Positions 25,563-34,198 of a stretch of 41,309 nt of DNA are shown piece after piece. Origin of the DNA: Spirosoma profusum (GTDB lineage: Bacteria; Bacteroidota; Bacteroidia; Cytophagales; Spirosomataceae); contig NZ_JACWZY010000048.1 of NCBI RefSeq assembly GCF_014699005.1, positions 1-41,309 on the forward strand, written 5' to 3'. The notes beneath the pieces are model-generated. The model saw only the letters and a list, made by a program, of their open reading frames with translations, had not been told where the DNA came from and ran no database searches. Positions within the stretch are counted from its first letter, which is position 1. Each line of letters opens with the position of its first letter. Position numbers and translations under genes: made by a program.

Positions 25563-25791
25563 AAACGTAACTACGTTGTTGCCCGGCCCGGCTATTTGCT
25601 GAATCAAATCTGTAATTCTACGTAACATTTCTAGAAGTCTCCATTTGATTTTATTTCTTAAGCTATTGTATATCAATAATTTATTGTTTTAAGGTATTTT
25701 CGAAAATAGTTGAACAAATTTCGAAATTCTGAGTCTGATAGGTGTATTAAGTTTGCTTCGTAAGTCCAATGCGACTTGTGGCAATTAACCT
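25563..25791. other. AT-rich gap, no gene seen
   Basis: 229 bases between the membrane regulator and the sugar transporter. It is AT-rich in 25640-25730 and probably contains the transporter promoter. No hairpin or gene was recognised. Confidence 0.4.
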
Positions 25792-27117
25792 ATGATGAGT
25801 CAGAAACAGCGCCTTTTCTTTTGGTCCATTACGGCTGCTTTGGGCGGTTTTCTGTTTGGCTTCGACACGGCCGTTATTTCGGGTGTCGAGCAGTCAATTC
25901 AGACGCTGTGGTACCTGGATGTCTGGCAGCACGGCCTTACGGTTTCAATCGCCTTGATTGGAACCGTCGTTGGCTCGCTGTTGGGCGGCATCCCGACTGA
26001 GCAGTTGGGCCGAAAGAAAACGCTGTTCTGGATAGCCATTCTTTATTTAGCGGCATCGCTTGGTACCGCACTGGCGCCCAACTGGAGCAGCTTTCTGGTG
26101 TTTCGGTTTCTGGGCGGGTTGGGTGTTGGCGCATCTTCTGTGGCCGCTCCTATGTACATCACCGAAATTTCGCCCCCCAAATCGCGTGGCCGGTTGGTAG
26201 CTATGTTTCAGTTCAATGTGGTGCTGGGCATACTGATTGCGTATCTGTCGAATTATCTTCTGCAAAATGTTGGTGGTGAATCGTGGCGGTGGATGCTGGG
26301 CGTTCAGGCATTGCCCTCGCTGGTTTTTCTGATCGCTGTACTGAATATTCCAGAAAGTCCGCGCTGGTTATTGCTCAAACGTGGGCAGGTTGGCGAAGCG
26401 CTGGAGGTGTTGAACATGATCGATCCCGAAACGGCATCGCAAACAGTAATTGCCATTCAGCAGAGCAATCACCACACGGCTGGTTCAACGCGGCTCTTTT
26501 CGGCTGAGCACAAAACCCCGATTATGCTGGCGGTGCTGTTTGCCGTTTTTAACCAGGTGTCGGGCATCAACGCCATCATCTATTTCGCTCCCCGTATCTT
26601 CGAAATGACAGGCCTGGGTAAGAGTTCGGCCCTGCTATCCTCGACAGGCATAGGATTGATAAACCTCATTTTTACCCTGATTTCGTTAAATCTGATTGAT
26701 AAATATGGCCGCCGAACTCTGATGAAAATTGGGTCGGTTGGCCTGATTGTCACGCTGGGATTAGTTGCCAGAGCCTTTTACGTAGAGGAATTTGGTATGA
26801 CGGTGCCGATCCTGCTGTTTGTTTACATTGCTTTTTTTGGTTTCTCGCAGGGTGCCGTTATCTGGGTGTTCATCTCCGAAATATTCCCGAACGAAGTCCG
26901 GGCCAGTGGTCAGTCGCTTGGGAGTTTCACGCACTGGCTCATGGCCGCGATCATTACGTTTACGTTTCCGTACCTGTCCGAGCGATTCGGTGGCGGCAAT
27001 ACGTTCCTGTTCTTTACTGTAATGATGATTCTTCAATTGCTATTTGTGCTACGTCTGATGCCCGAAACCAAAGGCACCAGTCTGGAGCAAATCGAAAAAA
27101 CGTTTGTGGTTCACTGA
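25792..27117 (+). CDS. MFS sugar porter (XylE/GalP-like)
   Basis: 441 residues with the twelve-helix pattern of the major facilitator superfamily. It has the sugar-porter signatures GFLFGFDTAVISGVEQ in helix 1, EQLGRKK after helix 2, the GRLVAMFQ/PESPRWLLLKRG pair before the central loop, NQVSGINAIIYFAP in helix 7, DKYGRRTLM after helix 8 and PETKGTSLEQIE at the C-terminus. It is an inner-membrane proton-sugar symporter, probably for a hexose or pentose; the substrate cannot be read off. It is monocistronic and ends before a hairpin shared with the convergent gene. It has very few ACGTAG words compared with its neighbours. Confidence 0.94.
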   Translation: MMSQKQRLFFWSITAALGGFLFGFDTAVISGVEQSIQTLWYLDVWQHGLTVSIALIGTVVGSLLGGIPTEQLGRKKTLFWIAILYLAASLGTALAPNWSSFLVFRFLGGLGVGASSVAAPMYITEISPPKSRGRLVAMFQFNVVLGILIAYLSNYLLQNVGGESWRWMLGVQALPSLVFLIAVLNIPESPRWLLLKRGQVGEALEVLNMIDPETASQTVIAIQQSNHHTAGSTRLFSAEHKTPIMLAVLFAVFNQVSGINAIIYFAPRIFEMTGLGKSSALLSSTGIGLINLIFTLISLNLIDKYGRRTLMKIGSVGLIVTLGLVARAFYVEEFGMTVPILLFVYIAFFGFSQGAVIWVFISEIFPNEVRASGQSLGSFTHWLMAAIITFTFPYLSERFGGGNTFLFFTVMMILQLLFVLRLMPETKGTSLEQIEKTFVVH

Positions 27118-27273
27118 GAAACGTAGCTAAGTAGGATGTATGAACTATGATGCTTGAGGGGTAGCTATTCATACTTCAAATTGCAGTCAATTGTACGAAA
27201 AAACTCCCGACAACACGTAGTGATACGTATGCCAGGAGGTACTTCTGTTGAACACAGGTTGGTAATCCAGCTT

Positions 27274-27301
27274 AAAGTGGGAAGCATCGACTTCCCACTT
27301 T
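27274..27301. terminator. Hairpin between convergent genes
   Basis: AAAGTGGGAAG (27274-27284) and CTTCCCACTTT (27291-27301) are perfect 11-bp arms with a 6-base loop. A-rich and T-rich ends lie on the two sides. It sits between the stops at 27117 and 27367, so it can serve both transcripts. Confidence 0.7.
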
Positions 27302-27366
27302 ATCTATTACGTCAAATTGAAAATCTCCGTTGCAACGTAACACCTCAAAAGTTGGCTAACCGGAAA

Positions 27367-27678
27367 CTACGTTTCAAGAAGCTGCGCGATCGAACTGGTT
27401 TGTGTCGGCGTCATTTCGTCACGACTACGTAGTGACTGTGCAATCTGGATAATATGGGTAGCAATTTTACCCTGTCTTTCAATAGTCGCCTTATCGTACT
27501 GATGCTGGCGTACAGGTTCCCAATAAAACAATTCTGTTTTGGCGTCGTAGATACCGATCGGCTTATGCTCTTCCTGAGCACTTAACTGCTCCAGAATGAT
27601 ATCGGCTTCCGAATGGGTTTCACAATCAATATGGTGGTATTGCTTCCTGAGCAGGTATATCACTGAAAAACGATGCAT
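27367..27678 (-). CDS. Hypothetical protein
   Basis: Not recognised. 103 residues beginning MHRFSVIYLLRKQYHHIDCETHSEADIILEQL. Composition and codon use look normal, and the middle, KPIGIYDAKTELFYWEPVRQ, looks like a compact beta hairpin that could carry a ligand or partner site. There is no signal peptide and no membrane helix. ATG at 27678, stop TAG. Another frame overlaps on the opposite strand (27154-27432) but is less gene-like. A possible tiny frame lies 32 bases upstream on the same strand. Confidence 0.65.
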   Translation of the reverse strand: MHRFSVIYLLRKQYHHIDCETHSEADIILEQLSAQEEHKPIGIYDAKTELFYWEPVRQHQYDKATIERQGKIATHIIQIAQSLRSRDEMTPTQTSSIAQLLET

Positions 27679-27710
27679 GGTAATGAAAGTTCGTGGTGAA
27701 GGCTAAACGG

Positions 27711-27851
27711 CTAGGCAACAAACAGTTGATCGAAATGCAGTCGGTTCTGATTGATGAGCCTCTTTGCCTGATTAAATAGGCGGGATTCGTTCGGTAAGAC
27801 GTTATAGAGCGAACGGATACCGGTTTGCGACCAGTTTATCCCAGCCAGCAC
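27711..27851 (-). CDS. Possible 46-residue small protein
   Basis: Starting at a GTG (27851) the frame reads VLAGINWSQTGIRSLYNVL, continues with PNESRLFNQAKRLINQNRLH and ends FDQLFVA-stop. The composition is protein-like and amphipathic, with an Asn/Gln/Leu-rich helix. It lies just upstream of the gene at 27367 on the same strand. There is no ATG start, and a stop lies a few codons upstream, so it may be a remnant or a chance frame. Confidence 0.3.
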   Translation of the reverse strand: MLAGINWSQTGIRSLYNVLPNESRLFNQAKRLINQNRLHFDQLFVA

Positions 27852-28197
27852 TGAAGTACGTATCTGTTACGTAGTGCGTATCGTACGTATTAGAGAAGTA
27901 CAAATATACTGTTAATGAATATAAAGTCAAAGCGGACTATTCTGTTGATTGAAATAAGGTAATGGTTTTGAGATTTGTTTATAATAAGGCTAAAAAAGAT
28001 ATTTTTATTATCTGTGGCTTTGTTTTCTTACTAACGGATTGTCGATGGTGAATAGTTTTGGATTATTAGAAAAAGACAAAAAGTGCTTCTATAAAGTAAA
28101 TGATTGCCCGACGCAATGAAACCTTTAAACACTGGAACAGTGATGCCAGATTTGCACTTCTGCGACTAAGAACGGTCTGGTGGCAAACGAAATCAGA
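27852..28197. other. AT-rich gap with three TACGTA hexamers
   Basis: TACGTA, itself palindromic, occurs at 27857-27862, 27868-27873 and 27884-27889. The rest (27900-28197) is AT-rich, and I see no gene or strong hairpin in it. It probably contains the promoter for the minus-strand small genes. Confidence 0.4.
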
Positions 28198-28476
28198 TTA
28201 ATTTTTTTTCTTACCTGATTCAAATAGCGTGGTTTTACCACCTACAATTTTACCGTTCTCATATTGATATTCCGACTTGATTTTTTTGTTGGGTGTGCTT
28301 GGTAACTTAATCGACGGGGCTGTCGAAGTGGTCGTTTGGGGCTGACTGACACCAAATTGGCTGGGTTGCTCAAATTTAGAAAGTGAGTTAGCCGGTCTGG
28401 CTTTCGTACTATCGGGAGCCTGTGCATACACCGACAAGGTAGCAAGAGCAATCGGGAGGCATAATAGGGTTTTCAT
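28198..28476 (-). CDS. Small exported protein
   Basis: 92 residues with a signal peptide (MKTLLCLPIALATLSVYAQ). A Ser/Pro/Thr/Gln-rich body and a lysine-rich end (LFESGKKKN) follow. The segment KSEYQYENGKIVGGKTTL is the only part that looks folded. No family was recognised. Low complexity and a signal peptide suggest a periplasmic or surface accessory protein. The ATG at 28476 is used. It is on the same strand as the broken oxidoreductase gene but 128 bases away. Confidence 0.7.
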   Translation of the reverse strand: MKTLLCLPIALATLSVYAQAPDSTKARPANSLSKFEQPSQFGVSQPQTTTSTAPSIKLPSTPNKKIKSEYQYENGKIVGGKTTLFESGKKKN

Positions 28477-28604
28477 ATACGATTAAGATTGCTTATACGT
28501 AAATCTACACCATTTCTGCTGTATAAATGTGTTTACACCCTAAAGTGTTTCAACTGGATTTGCGTACTAGTTCTCCCAAACTTTACAACTGCAATGGGGT
28601 GCCG

Positions 28605-30776
28605 TCAACGCGGCTTTAAGGCTGCCAGAATTGGCAATCGACGTATGCGTTTGCCGGTAGCCGCAAAAATCGCGTTACAGACAGCCGGAGCAACGGGCGG
28701 CAAACCCATTTCGCCTAATCCTTTAGGTGCTCGTCCACTTTCGATAAAATGCACGTCGACCGTTGGCGCTTCCTGGATACGTAGCATTCGGTACTGGTGA
28801 AAATTCGATTGTTGAACCGCTCCATTTGACACCGTAATCTGCCCATACAGCGCCGAATTCAATCCATCCAGAATAGCACCGGACACTTGCTGTTCGGCAC
28901 CGTTTCGATTGATAATCTGCCCGCAATCGACGGCAGCAGTGACTTTATGAACCACTACGTTCCCCGACGTACCGATCGATACCTCAGCTACTTCAGCCAC
29001 CGGCACGCCGAACGTAACGTGCGCAGCCAGGCCGTGAAAATGCCCATTCGGTAATGGTTTTCCCCAATTGGCTTTGTCGGCTGCGAGTTGAATCACCACT
29101 TTTAATTGCTGAGCATCGTAATCGCCCCCGTGATCCCGGTATTTCATGACGCTACGTTCACCAATCAGCTCCAGCCGAAACGTCAGCGGGTCTTTGTCAG
29201 CCGCATGAGCCAGTTCGTCCAGCATCGACTGAATCACGAAAGCGGTAGCATTATGACCGGGCGCACGCCAGGCCCCAACTGGTATGGCCGACGCCGGATT
29301 CTGATATTCCAACCGAAAATTCGGGACGAATCCAGCGGGCAGCTCATCAGGGAATACTTCGGTGATGTGGGGCGCCCGGTTTGCTTTCCGAAACGCATAA
29401 CGTGACGTAGTGGAGGCTTTCATGTGCCAGGCGGTCAGTTTGCCATCGGCATCCAAAGTCCCTTTGATGCGGTACATGCCCGCCGGACGGAAGAAATCAT
29501 GGCGAAGATCGTCTTCGCGCGTCCAGACAACCTGTACAGGCACTCCCAACTGTTTCGAAATCAGCACGGCATCGGCTGCATAATCGGCGTTGAGTCGCCG
29601 TCCGAAACCACCTCCCGACCGGTTCAGGTGTACCTTGATCATACATTTGGGGATTCCCGTCAGAACAGCGGCAAACTCCTGCGTATCATCCGGGACTTGA
29701 GTTGAACCCCACAGATCGCAGCGGCTGGTCTGAACGTGAGCCGTGTAGTTCTGCGGCTCCATCGTGACGTGGGCCAGCAACGGGACTTCGTACAGCGCTT
29801 CTACCAACTTTCCTGTGGATTGAAGAACGGTCGATACGTCGCCATCCTGCCGGACGACAGGTAAGTCGGTACGTTCTAAAATCGCCTAGAACTGCTGCCG
29901 GAGTTCATCCGTACTTTCGCCCACTACGTTACGTTCGTCCCAACTTATTTTCAGGGCGTTACGTCCCTTCATGGCTGCCCAGGTCGACGTAGCGACAACG
30001 GCCACTCCGCCAATTCCCATTCCTGGTGTCGGATTAGGCTGCAACGTAACGATGTGCTTTACGCCCGGTATGGCTTTCGCCAACGTATCATCGACCGATA
30101 GCACGTTCGCTCCAAATCTCGGTGGTTTGGCAATGCAGGCAAAGAGCATTCCCGGCAGGCGAACATCTAAACCAAACAGCGGCTGACCGGTCACGATGGC
30201 CCGCGTATCAGTTTCGGGAACGCGGGTGCCGATAATCGTAAATGCCGACGGATCTTTCAGTACCGGATCTTTAGGGACCGGAAGTTTAGCGGCTGCCTGC
30301 GCTAGTTCGCCATACGCCAGTTTTCGCTTATCCGGGCGATGGATTACGTAACCCTTTTCGCTGTAACAGTCTGCTTCAGAGACCTGCCATTGCGTAGCGG
30401 CCGCTATTTGCAGCATTTCACGGGCTGCCGCGCCCACTCTACGCAGATCGAGATAATTGGAGCGGATGGCATCGCTACCACCCGTAAACTGATCGCCGTA
30501 TTTTGGATCAAAATCGCCCTGTTCAACCCGGACGCTGGCCCAATCGACGTTCAGCTCTTCGGCAATTAGCATCGGTACGGACGTTTTTATTCCCTGCCCA
30601 ATTTCCGGTCGGGAGGCCATGATCGTGATGTGATTATCGGGCGTAATTTTAATAAATCCGTTCAATTCTACCAGATTGGCAGGTACAGACGTTGGCTGAC
30701 CAGCCTGAACGCGAAAGCCCAGGAGCAGGGCGCCACTGGCTGTTAAGGAGGTTTGCAGGAAGAAGCGTCGTTTCAT
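28605..30776 (-). pseudogene. Molybdopterin-binding subunit of isoquinoline 1-oxidoreductase/aldehyde oxidase family, interrupted by one in-frame TAG
   Basis: A 723-codon frame from ATG 30776 is split by TAG at 29886-29888. The 5' part has a Tat-type signal (MKRRFFLQTSLTASG), NGFIKITPDNHITIMASRPEIGQGIKTS split over the cofactor domain, and FTGGSDAIR. The 3' part has AHVTMEPQNYTAHV, LNRSGGGFGRRLNADY, RAPGHNATAFVIQSMLDELA, PVAEVAEVSI and GLGEMGLPPVAPAV, ending in KRIRRLPI. Length and order are normal for the large (IorB-like) subunit of periplasmic molybdenum hydroxylases, so only the amber breaks it. The codon before the break reads QQF and after it AIL. No IorA-type 2Fe-2S subunit gene lies nearby, which fits gene decay. 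Confidence 0.85.
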
Positions 30777-30824
30777 GGGAAGGGTCTTTGCTGATTACTA
30801 CTGACCTGATGGACCAATAAACCG

Positions 30825-33278
30825 TTATTCACTTCGCAGACTTTTCACCGGATTCACCAGGGCGGCTTTGATACTCTGGTAACTTACCGTGAGTAGGGCA
30901 ATGGCAATCGCCAATACGCCCGCCAACGCAAAGACCCACCAGGCGATGTCGATGCGGTAGGCAAAATCAGCGAGCCATTTGTTCATGGCGTACCAGCCCA
31001 GTGGCGTGGCGATAATGATCGCGATAGCTACCAGTTTCAAAAAATCTTTCGACAGCAGGGCTACGATACTGACCACCGATGCGCCCAGTACCTTCCGCAC
31101 ACCAATTTCTTTGGTGCGCTGAACGGTATTATACGCGACTAAACCGAAGAGGCCTAAACACGAAATCAGAATGGCCAGACCGGCAAACAGACCGAGTAAT
31201 TGACCCTGCGTCTGTTGAGCGCGGTACTGGTTGTTTAGCGTGTCGTCTAAGAACGAGTATTCGAAAGGGCGTTCGGGGAAAAAGGTTTCCCATTGTGTTT
31301 TCAGATGGGCCAGCGTTTCGGGTAATCGGTCGGGAAGTACGCTGACAGCGAAAACACTAAAACGCGGTACCTCGATGTCCAGAATTAAGGGTTCGAGAGG
31401 TCGCTCCAGCCGGTCGAAATGAAAATCCTTGACAACACCGATAATCAACCCTTTTTTGCCACCTTCGCCCCCGCGCTGAATCGGTCGCCCGATAGCTGCT
31501 TCTGGATTCTTGTAACCGAACGACTTGATCGCCGACTCATTCAGGATGAACGCGGCTAGATGATCGGTACCGGTTTGCCTGGAGAAATTACGTCCGGCCA
31601 GCAGTGAAATACCCAGTGTGGGTAGAAAATCGTAATCGACCGATACCCACGAAACGAACACGTTACTTTGCTCAGTTTTGCCTTCGGGTACTACCAGCGA
31701 CTGGATATAACCTGTTCCCGGCAAACCCGAAGCAGCCGTAATGCCCTTGACCCGACTCGATTGACTGACGGCTCCCTCGAAGGTATTCATGCGGGTGCGA
31801 AACGGCCCGTCGATGCTCTGCGGCAGTTCAGCAGAGGCCCCGCTACCGAATAACGGAATGGCAATGACCTGCTCTTTTTGGAAACCTAATGGTTTGTTAC
31901 GCAGGTACGTAAGTTGCTGATAAATAATAACGGCGGCTATAATCAACACCAGCGATACGCTAAACTGCGCCACCACTAATACCTGACGTAGTCTCGGAAC
32001 TCGGCTCACAATAGCGCTTACTTGCCCTTTTAACGCCAGCACAGGCCGGAACGCTGAAGTGAAAAAGGCCGGATATACCCCCGCCAGCAAGCCGGTTATC
32101 AGAAAGAGGCCGCCCCACAGCACGAGTAGATCGGGACGTAGTAAAGTCGCGAACGTAAACGACTGATCCGTTAACTGACTCAGCCAGGGAAGTAGTAAAA
32201 TGGCCAGCAGGAAAGCCAGCCCGAACGCGATACTGCTCATTAGCAGGGCTTCGCCCAAAAACTGACTAATTAACTGCGTACGTACCGCACCGAGCGATTT
32301 CCGCAACCCTACTTCTTTGGCCCGACGTAGTGAATACGTAGTAGACAGGTTAATAAAATTGAAGCAGGCAATCAGCAACGTAATACCGGCAATGAGTGCC
32401 AGCAACGTAACGTACTGGATGTTGCCCGTGCTGGTAGAGCCCGTCAGTTCAGCCGAATACAAATGGGTGTCATACAGTTGTTGCAGAGACAGTTTCACGT
32501 GCTCTATCACGCGCTCGTCATTGCTCCGACGTAGCACGCCGGCGAATTGTCGTTCAATCTGGTCAATCGACTGACCGGGGGCCAGCCGCACATACGTCTG
32601 CGTAGGATTATAGAGCCAGTCTTTCCGCAGGAAATCGGCTACCCCTTGTGTTTCGACAGCAAAAAAGGTTTCGAAATGGATGAGAAAATCAACCTTTATA
32701 TCAGTTGTTTCGGGTAAGTCAGCGAAGACGGACGTAACGCTTAAATCAATTCGATCTTCATAGCGAATGCGCTGACCGATTGGATTTTGTGTGCCAAAAT
32801 ATCGACTTGCCGCCGACGCAGAAAGCGCAACCGATGCGGGAGCGACTAACGCCTTTTTCGAATCACCCGAACGTAGTGAAATCGGAAATACGGCAAAGAA
32901 TGTAGAATCCGCAAATACTACGTTCTGTTCCTGAAATAGCTTTGGTGACTGGCCCGCAGCCGCTACGTTCATACTCCCGCTACGTCGGTACAGGCGCGTA
33001 GTAGCCTCCACGCCCGGTATGGTTTGGGCAACGGCCGGGCCAACAGGGATGGAGACCATAGCCGTTGCCTGCTCCTCATCAAATTTATTGGTTTGATTGA
33101 TGCGGTAAATCCGGTCGCCGTTGGTCCAGAAACGGTCATAACTCAGTTCATTCAATACGTAGACCGTAATAAGCAGGCAGGCCGTCAAGCCAATGGCCAG
33201 ACCCGTAATGTTGATAAAGCCATACGTCTGCTGTCGGCGCAGGTTCCGCAGCGCGATTTTGAGGTAGTTTTTGAACAT
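30825..33278 (-). CDS. ABC transporter permease, MacB/FtsX type
   Basis: 817 residues. The start MFKNYLKIALRNLRRQQTYGFINITGLAIGLTA, split across the first helix, is the signature of the Cytophagales tandem permeases. A first periplasmic MacB-type domain, three helices (about 285-400), a second periplasmic domain and three more helices follow. The end is SYQSIKAALVNPVKSLRSE. Two FtsX cores are seen: RRAKEVGLRKSLGAVRTQL and QRTKEIGVRKVLGASVVSI. It works with an ATPase not encoded in the window, exporting a peptide, lipid or antibiotic-like substrate or acting as a mechanotransducer. No substrate can be named. It is related to the gene at 34199. Confidence 0.93.
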   Translation of the reverse strand: MFKNYLKIALRNLRRQQTYGFINITGLAIGLTACLLITVYVLNELSYDRFWTNGDRIYRINQTNKFDEEQATAMVSIPVGPAVAQTIPGVEATTRLYRRSGSMNVAAAGQSPKLFQEQNVVFADSTFFAVFPISLRSGDSKKALVAPASVALSASAASRYFGTQNPIGQRIRYEDRIDLSVTSVFADLPETTDIKVDFLIHFETFFAVETQGVADFLRKDWLYNPTQTYVRLAPGQSIDQIERQFAGVLRRSNDERVIEHVKLSLQQLYDTHLYSAELTGSTSTGNIQYVTLLALIAGITLLIACFNFINLSTTYSLRRAKEVGLRKSLGAVRTQLISQFLGEALLMSSIAFGLAFLLAILLLPWLSQLTDQSFTFATLLRPDLLVLWGGLFLITGLLAGVYPAFFTSAFRPVLALKGQVSAIVSRVPRLRQVLVVAQFSVSLVLIIAAVIIYQQLTYLRNKPLGFQKEQVIAIPLFGSGASAELPQSIDGPFRTRMNTFEGAVSQSSRVKGITAASGLPGTGYIQSLVVPEGKTEQSNVFVSWVSVDYDFLPTLGISLLAGRNFSRQTGTDHLAAFILNESAIKSFGYKNPEAAIGRPIQRGGEGGKKGLIIGVVKDFHFDRLERPLEPLILDIEVPRFSVFAVSVLPDRLPETLAHLKTQWETFFPERPFEYSFLDDTLNNQYRAQQTQGQLLGLFAGLAILISCLGLFGLVAYNTVQRTKEIGVRKVLGASVVSIVALLSKDFLKLVAIAIIIATPLGWYAMNKWLADFAYRIDIAWWVFALAGVLAIAIALLTVSYQSIKAALVNPVKSLRSE

Positions 33279-33424
33279 TGGGCAGAGAGGTTTAGGTCAA
33301 GATCCGTGATCTGAGCTAAAAGACACGTAAAAAAGTAGTCTCTTCTGCAATTCGGATAAAAGGTTGTTTCGGCCTATGAGTGGGTTTTGAAATTTCGGTA
33401 CGTGCCTACGCTGATCTGAGAAGT

Positions 33425-33592
33425 TCACTGATTATCAGCTGGAACATCCACAACCCACTTCGTCAGACCGGCTTGCCGTTTGAGATTGGCGGCCTTCCAG
33501 CGAATGTCCCACAAGCCGCCAGTCAGCACCTTTACGTAGCTGAATCCATAGTCTGTCAGAAAATACCGCTAATACCTTCGGGATGCCACAAT
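33425..33592 (-). pseudogene. Remnant of a rhodanese-like gene (3' end)
   Basis: On the minus strand the frame reads VASRRY-TAG-RYFLTDYGFSYVKVLTGG, continues LWDIRWKAANLKRQAG and ends WVVDVPADNQ before a TGA at 33425-33427. The segment YGFxxVxVLTGGLWDxRWxAANL is the characteristic second half of rhodanese-like domains. A stop (TAG, 33569-33571) and an upstream TGA (33593-33595) break it, and no 5' part with the catalytic loop is present. A short decayed piece is therefore left in the gap between two intact genes. Confidence 0.5.
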
Positions 33593-33639
33593 TCAGCGTG
33601 TATGTCGTTTATGGAGAAGGGTTGAAGAGGAAGAGAGGA

Positions 33640-33673
33640 AATGAAGAAAAATGCAGGTGCTATTTTCTTCATT
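33640..33673 (-). terminator. AT-rich hairpin after the NTF2-like gene
   Basis: AATGAAGAAAA (33640-33650) pairs with TTTTCTTCATT (33663-33673) around a 12-base loop. It lies just beyond the minus-strand stop at 33686. The stem is AT-rich but long, and T-rich sequence follows on the minus strand, so a terminator is possible. Confidence 0.45.
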
Positions 33674-33685
33674 TTTCTCCTTCAA

Positions 33686-34144
33686 TTATTTCATGGCCTG
33701 TACGGATTTAGGTGGCGATTGCCACAGTACGTTTACAATCATCCAGCGTCCATTTTCTTTAATCAGATGAATATAATCGATGCCCCACTCGGCCGTCACT
33801 TTGGCTGATGCGGTTTTGTCGGCCACTTCAAACACGCTCACCTCTCTCGGCGATTGGGGTCCAGCGTGTTTTCCGTCTTTATTCCAGTTCTTCGCCACCC
33901 GGATAAGTGCAGGGAAAGGCATTTCCAACTGTTTGGAATAAGCCGTCGTTTTTTCATCGAAATAAAATCCGCGTTTTTGGAGGGTAGGATGGATGTTCTG
34001 GTATGCCAGCGTCGTATCGACTTTGTAGAACGTATCGATGTAGTTGAAGCAGGCCTGACGAACCTGGGCCACATCATCAGTTGAGCTGGTTTGTGCATAA
34101 ACACCAGTGATCGTCAGGGCGAAAAAGAAGAGAAATAGTTTCAT
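33686..34144 (-). CDS. Exported NTF2-like / lumazine-binding-like protein
   Basis: 152 residues with a signal peptide (MKLFLFFFALTITGVYAQ). The rest follows the NTF2-like cone fold: an N-terminal helix pair (DDVAQVRQACFNYIDTFYKVDTTLAYQNIHPTL, split over two helices) and a strand-rich half (SVFEVADKTASAKVTAEW, YIHLIKENGRWMIVNVLWQ). The pattern YIDxFYxxDxxLxxxxxHPxLxKRGF is typical of the putative lumazine-binding group in Bacteroidota. The ligand is unknown. It sits between two ABC permease genes on the same strand and could be co-expressed with them. Confidence 0.85.
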   Translation of the reverse strand: MKLFLFFFALTITGVYAQTSSTDDVAQVRQACFNYIDTFYKVDTTLAYQNIHPTLQKRGFYFDEKTTAYSKQLEMPFPALIRVAKNWNKDGKHAGPQSPREVSVFEVADKTASAKVTAEWGIDYIHLIKENGRWMIVNVLWQSPPKSVQAMK

Positions 34145-34198
34145 AATTGTTTGGGAATTGGAATTATATAATGAAAGAGTTAATAGATAATTCTTTAG

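Noticed and set aside
27154..27432. Plus-strand 92-codon frame
   Set aside because: It spans the hairpin at 27274 and overlaps the more gene-like minus-strand frame at 27367; no start signal or recognisable domain.
28605..29807. 3' part of the oxidoreductase as a separate gene
   Set aside because: The frame continues upstream to the TAG without a break, and the family has the two parts in one protein.
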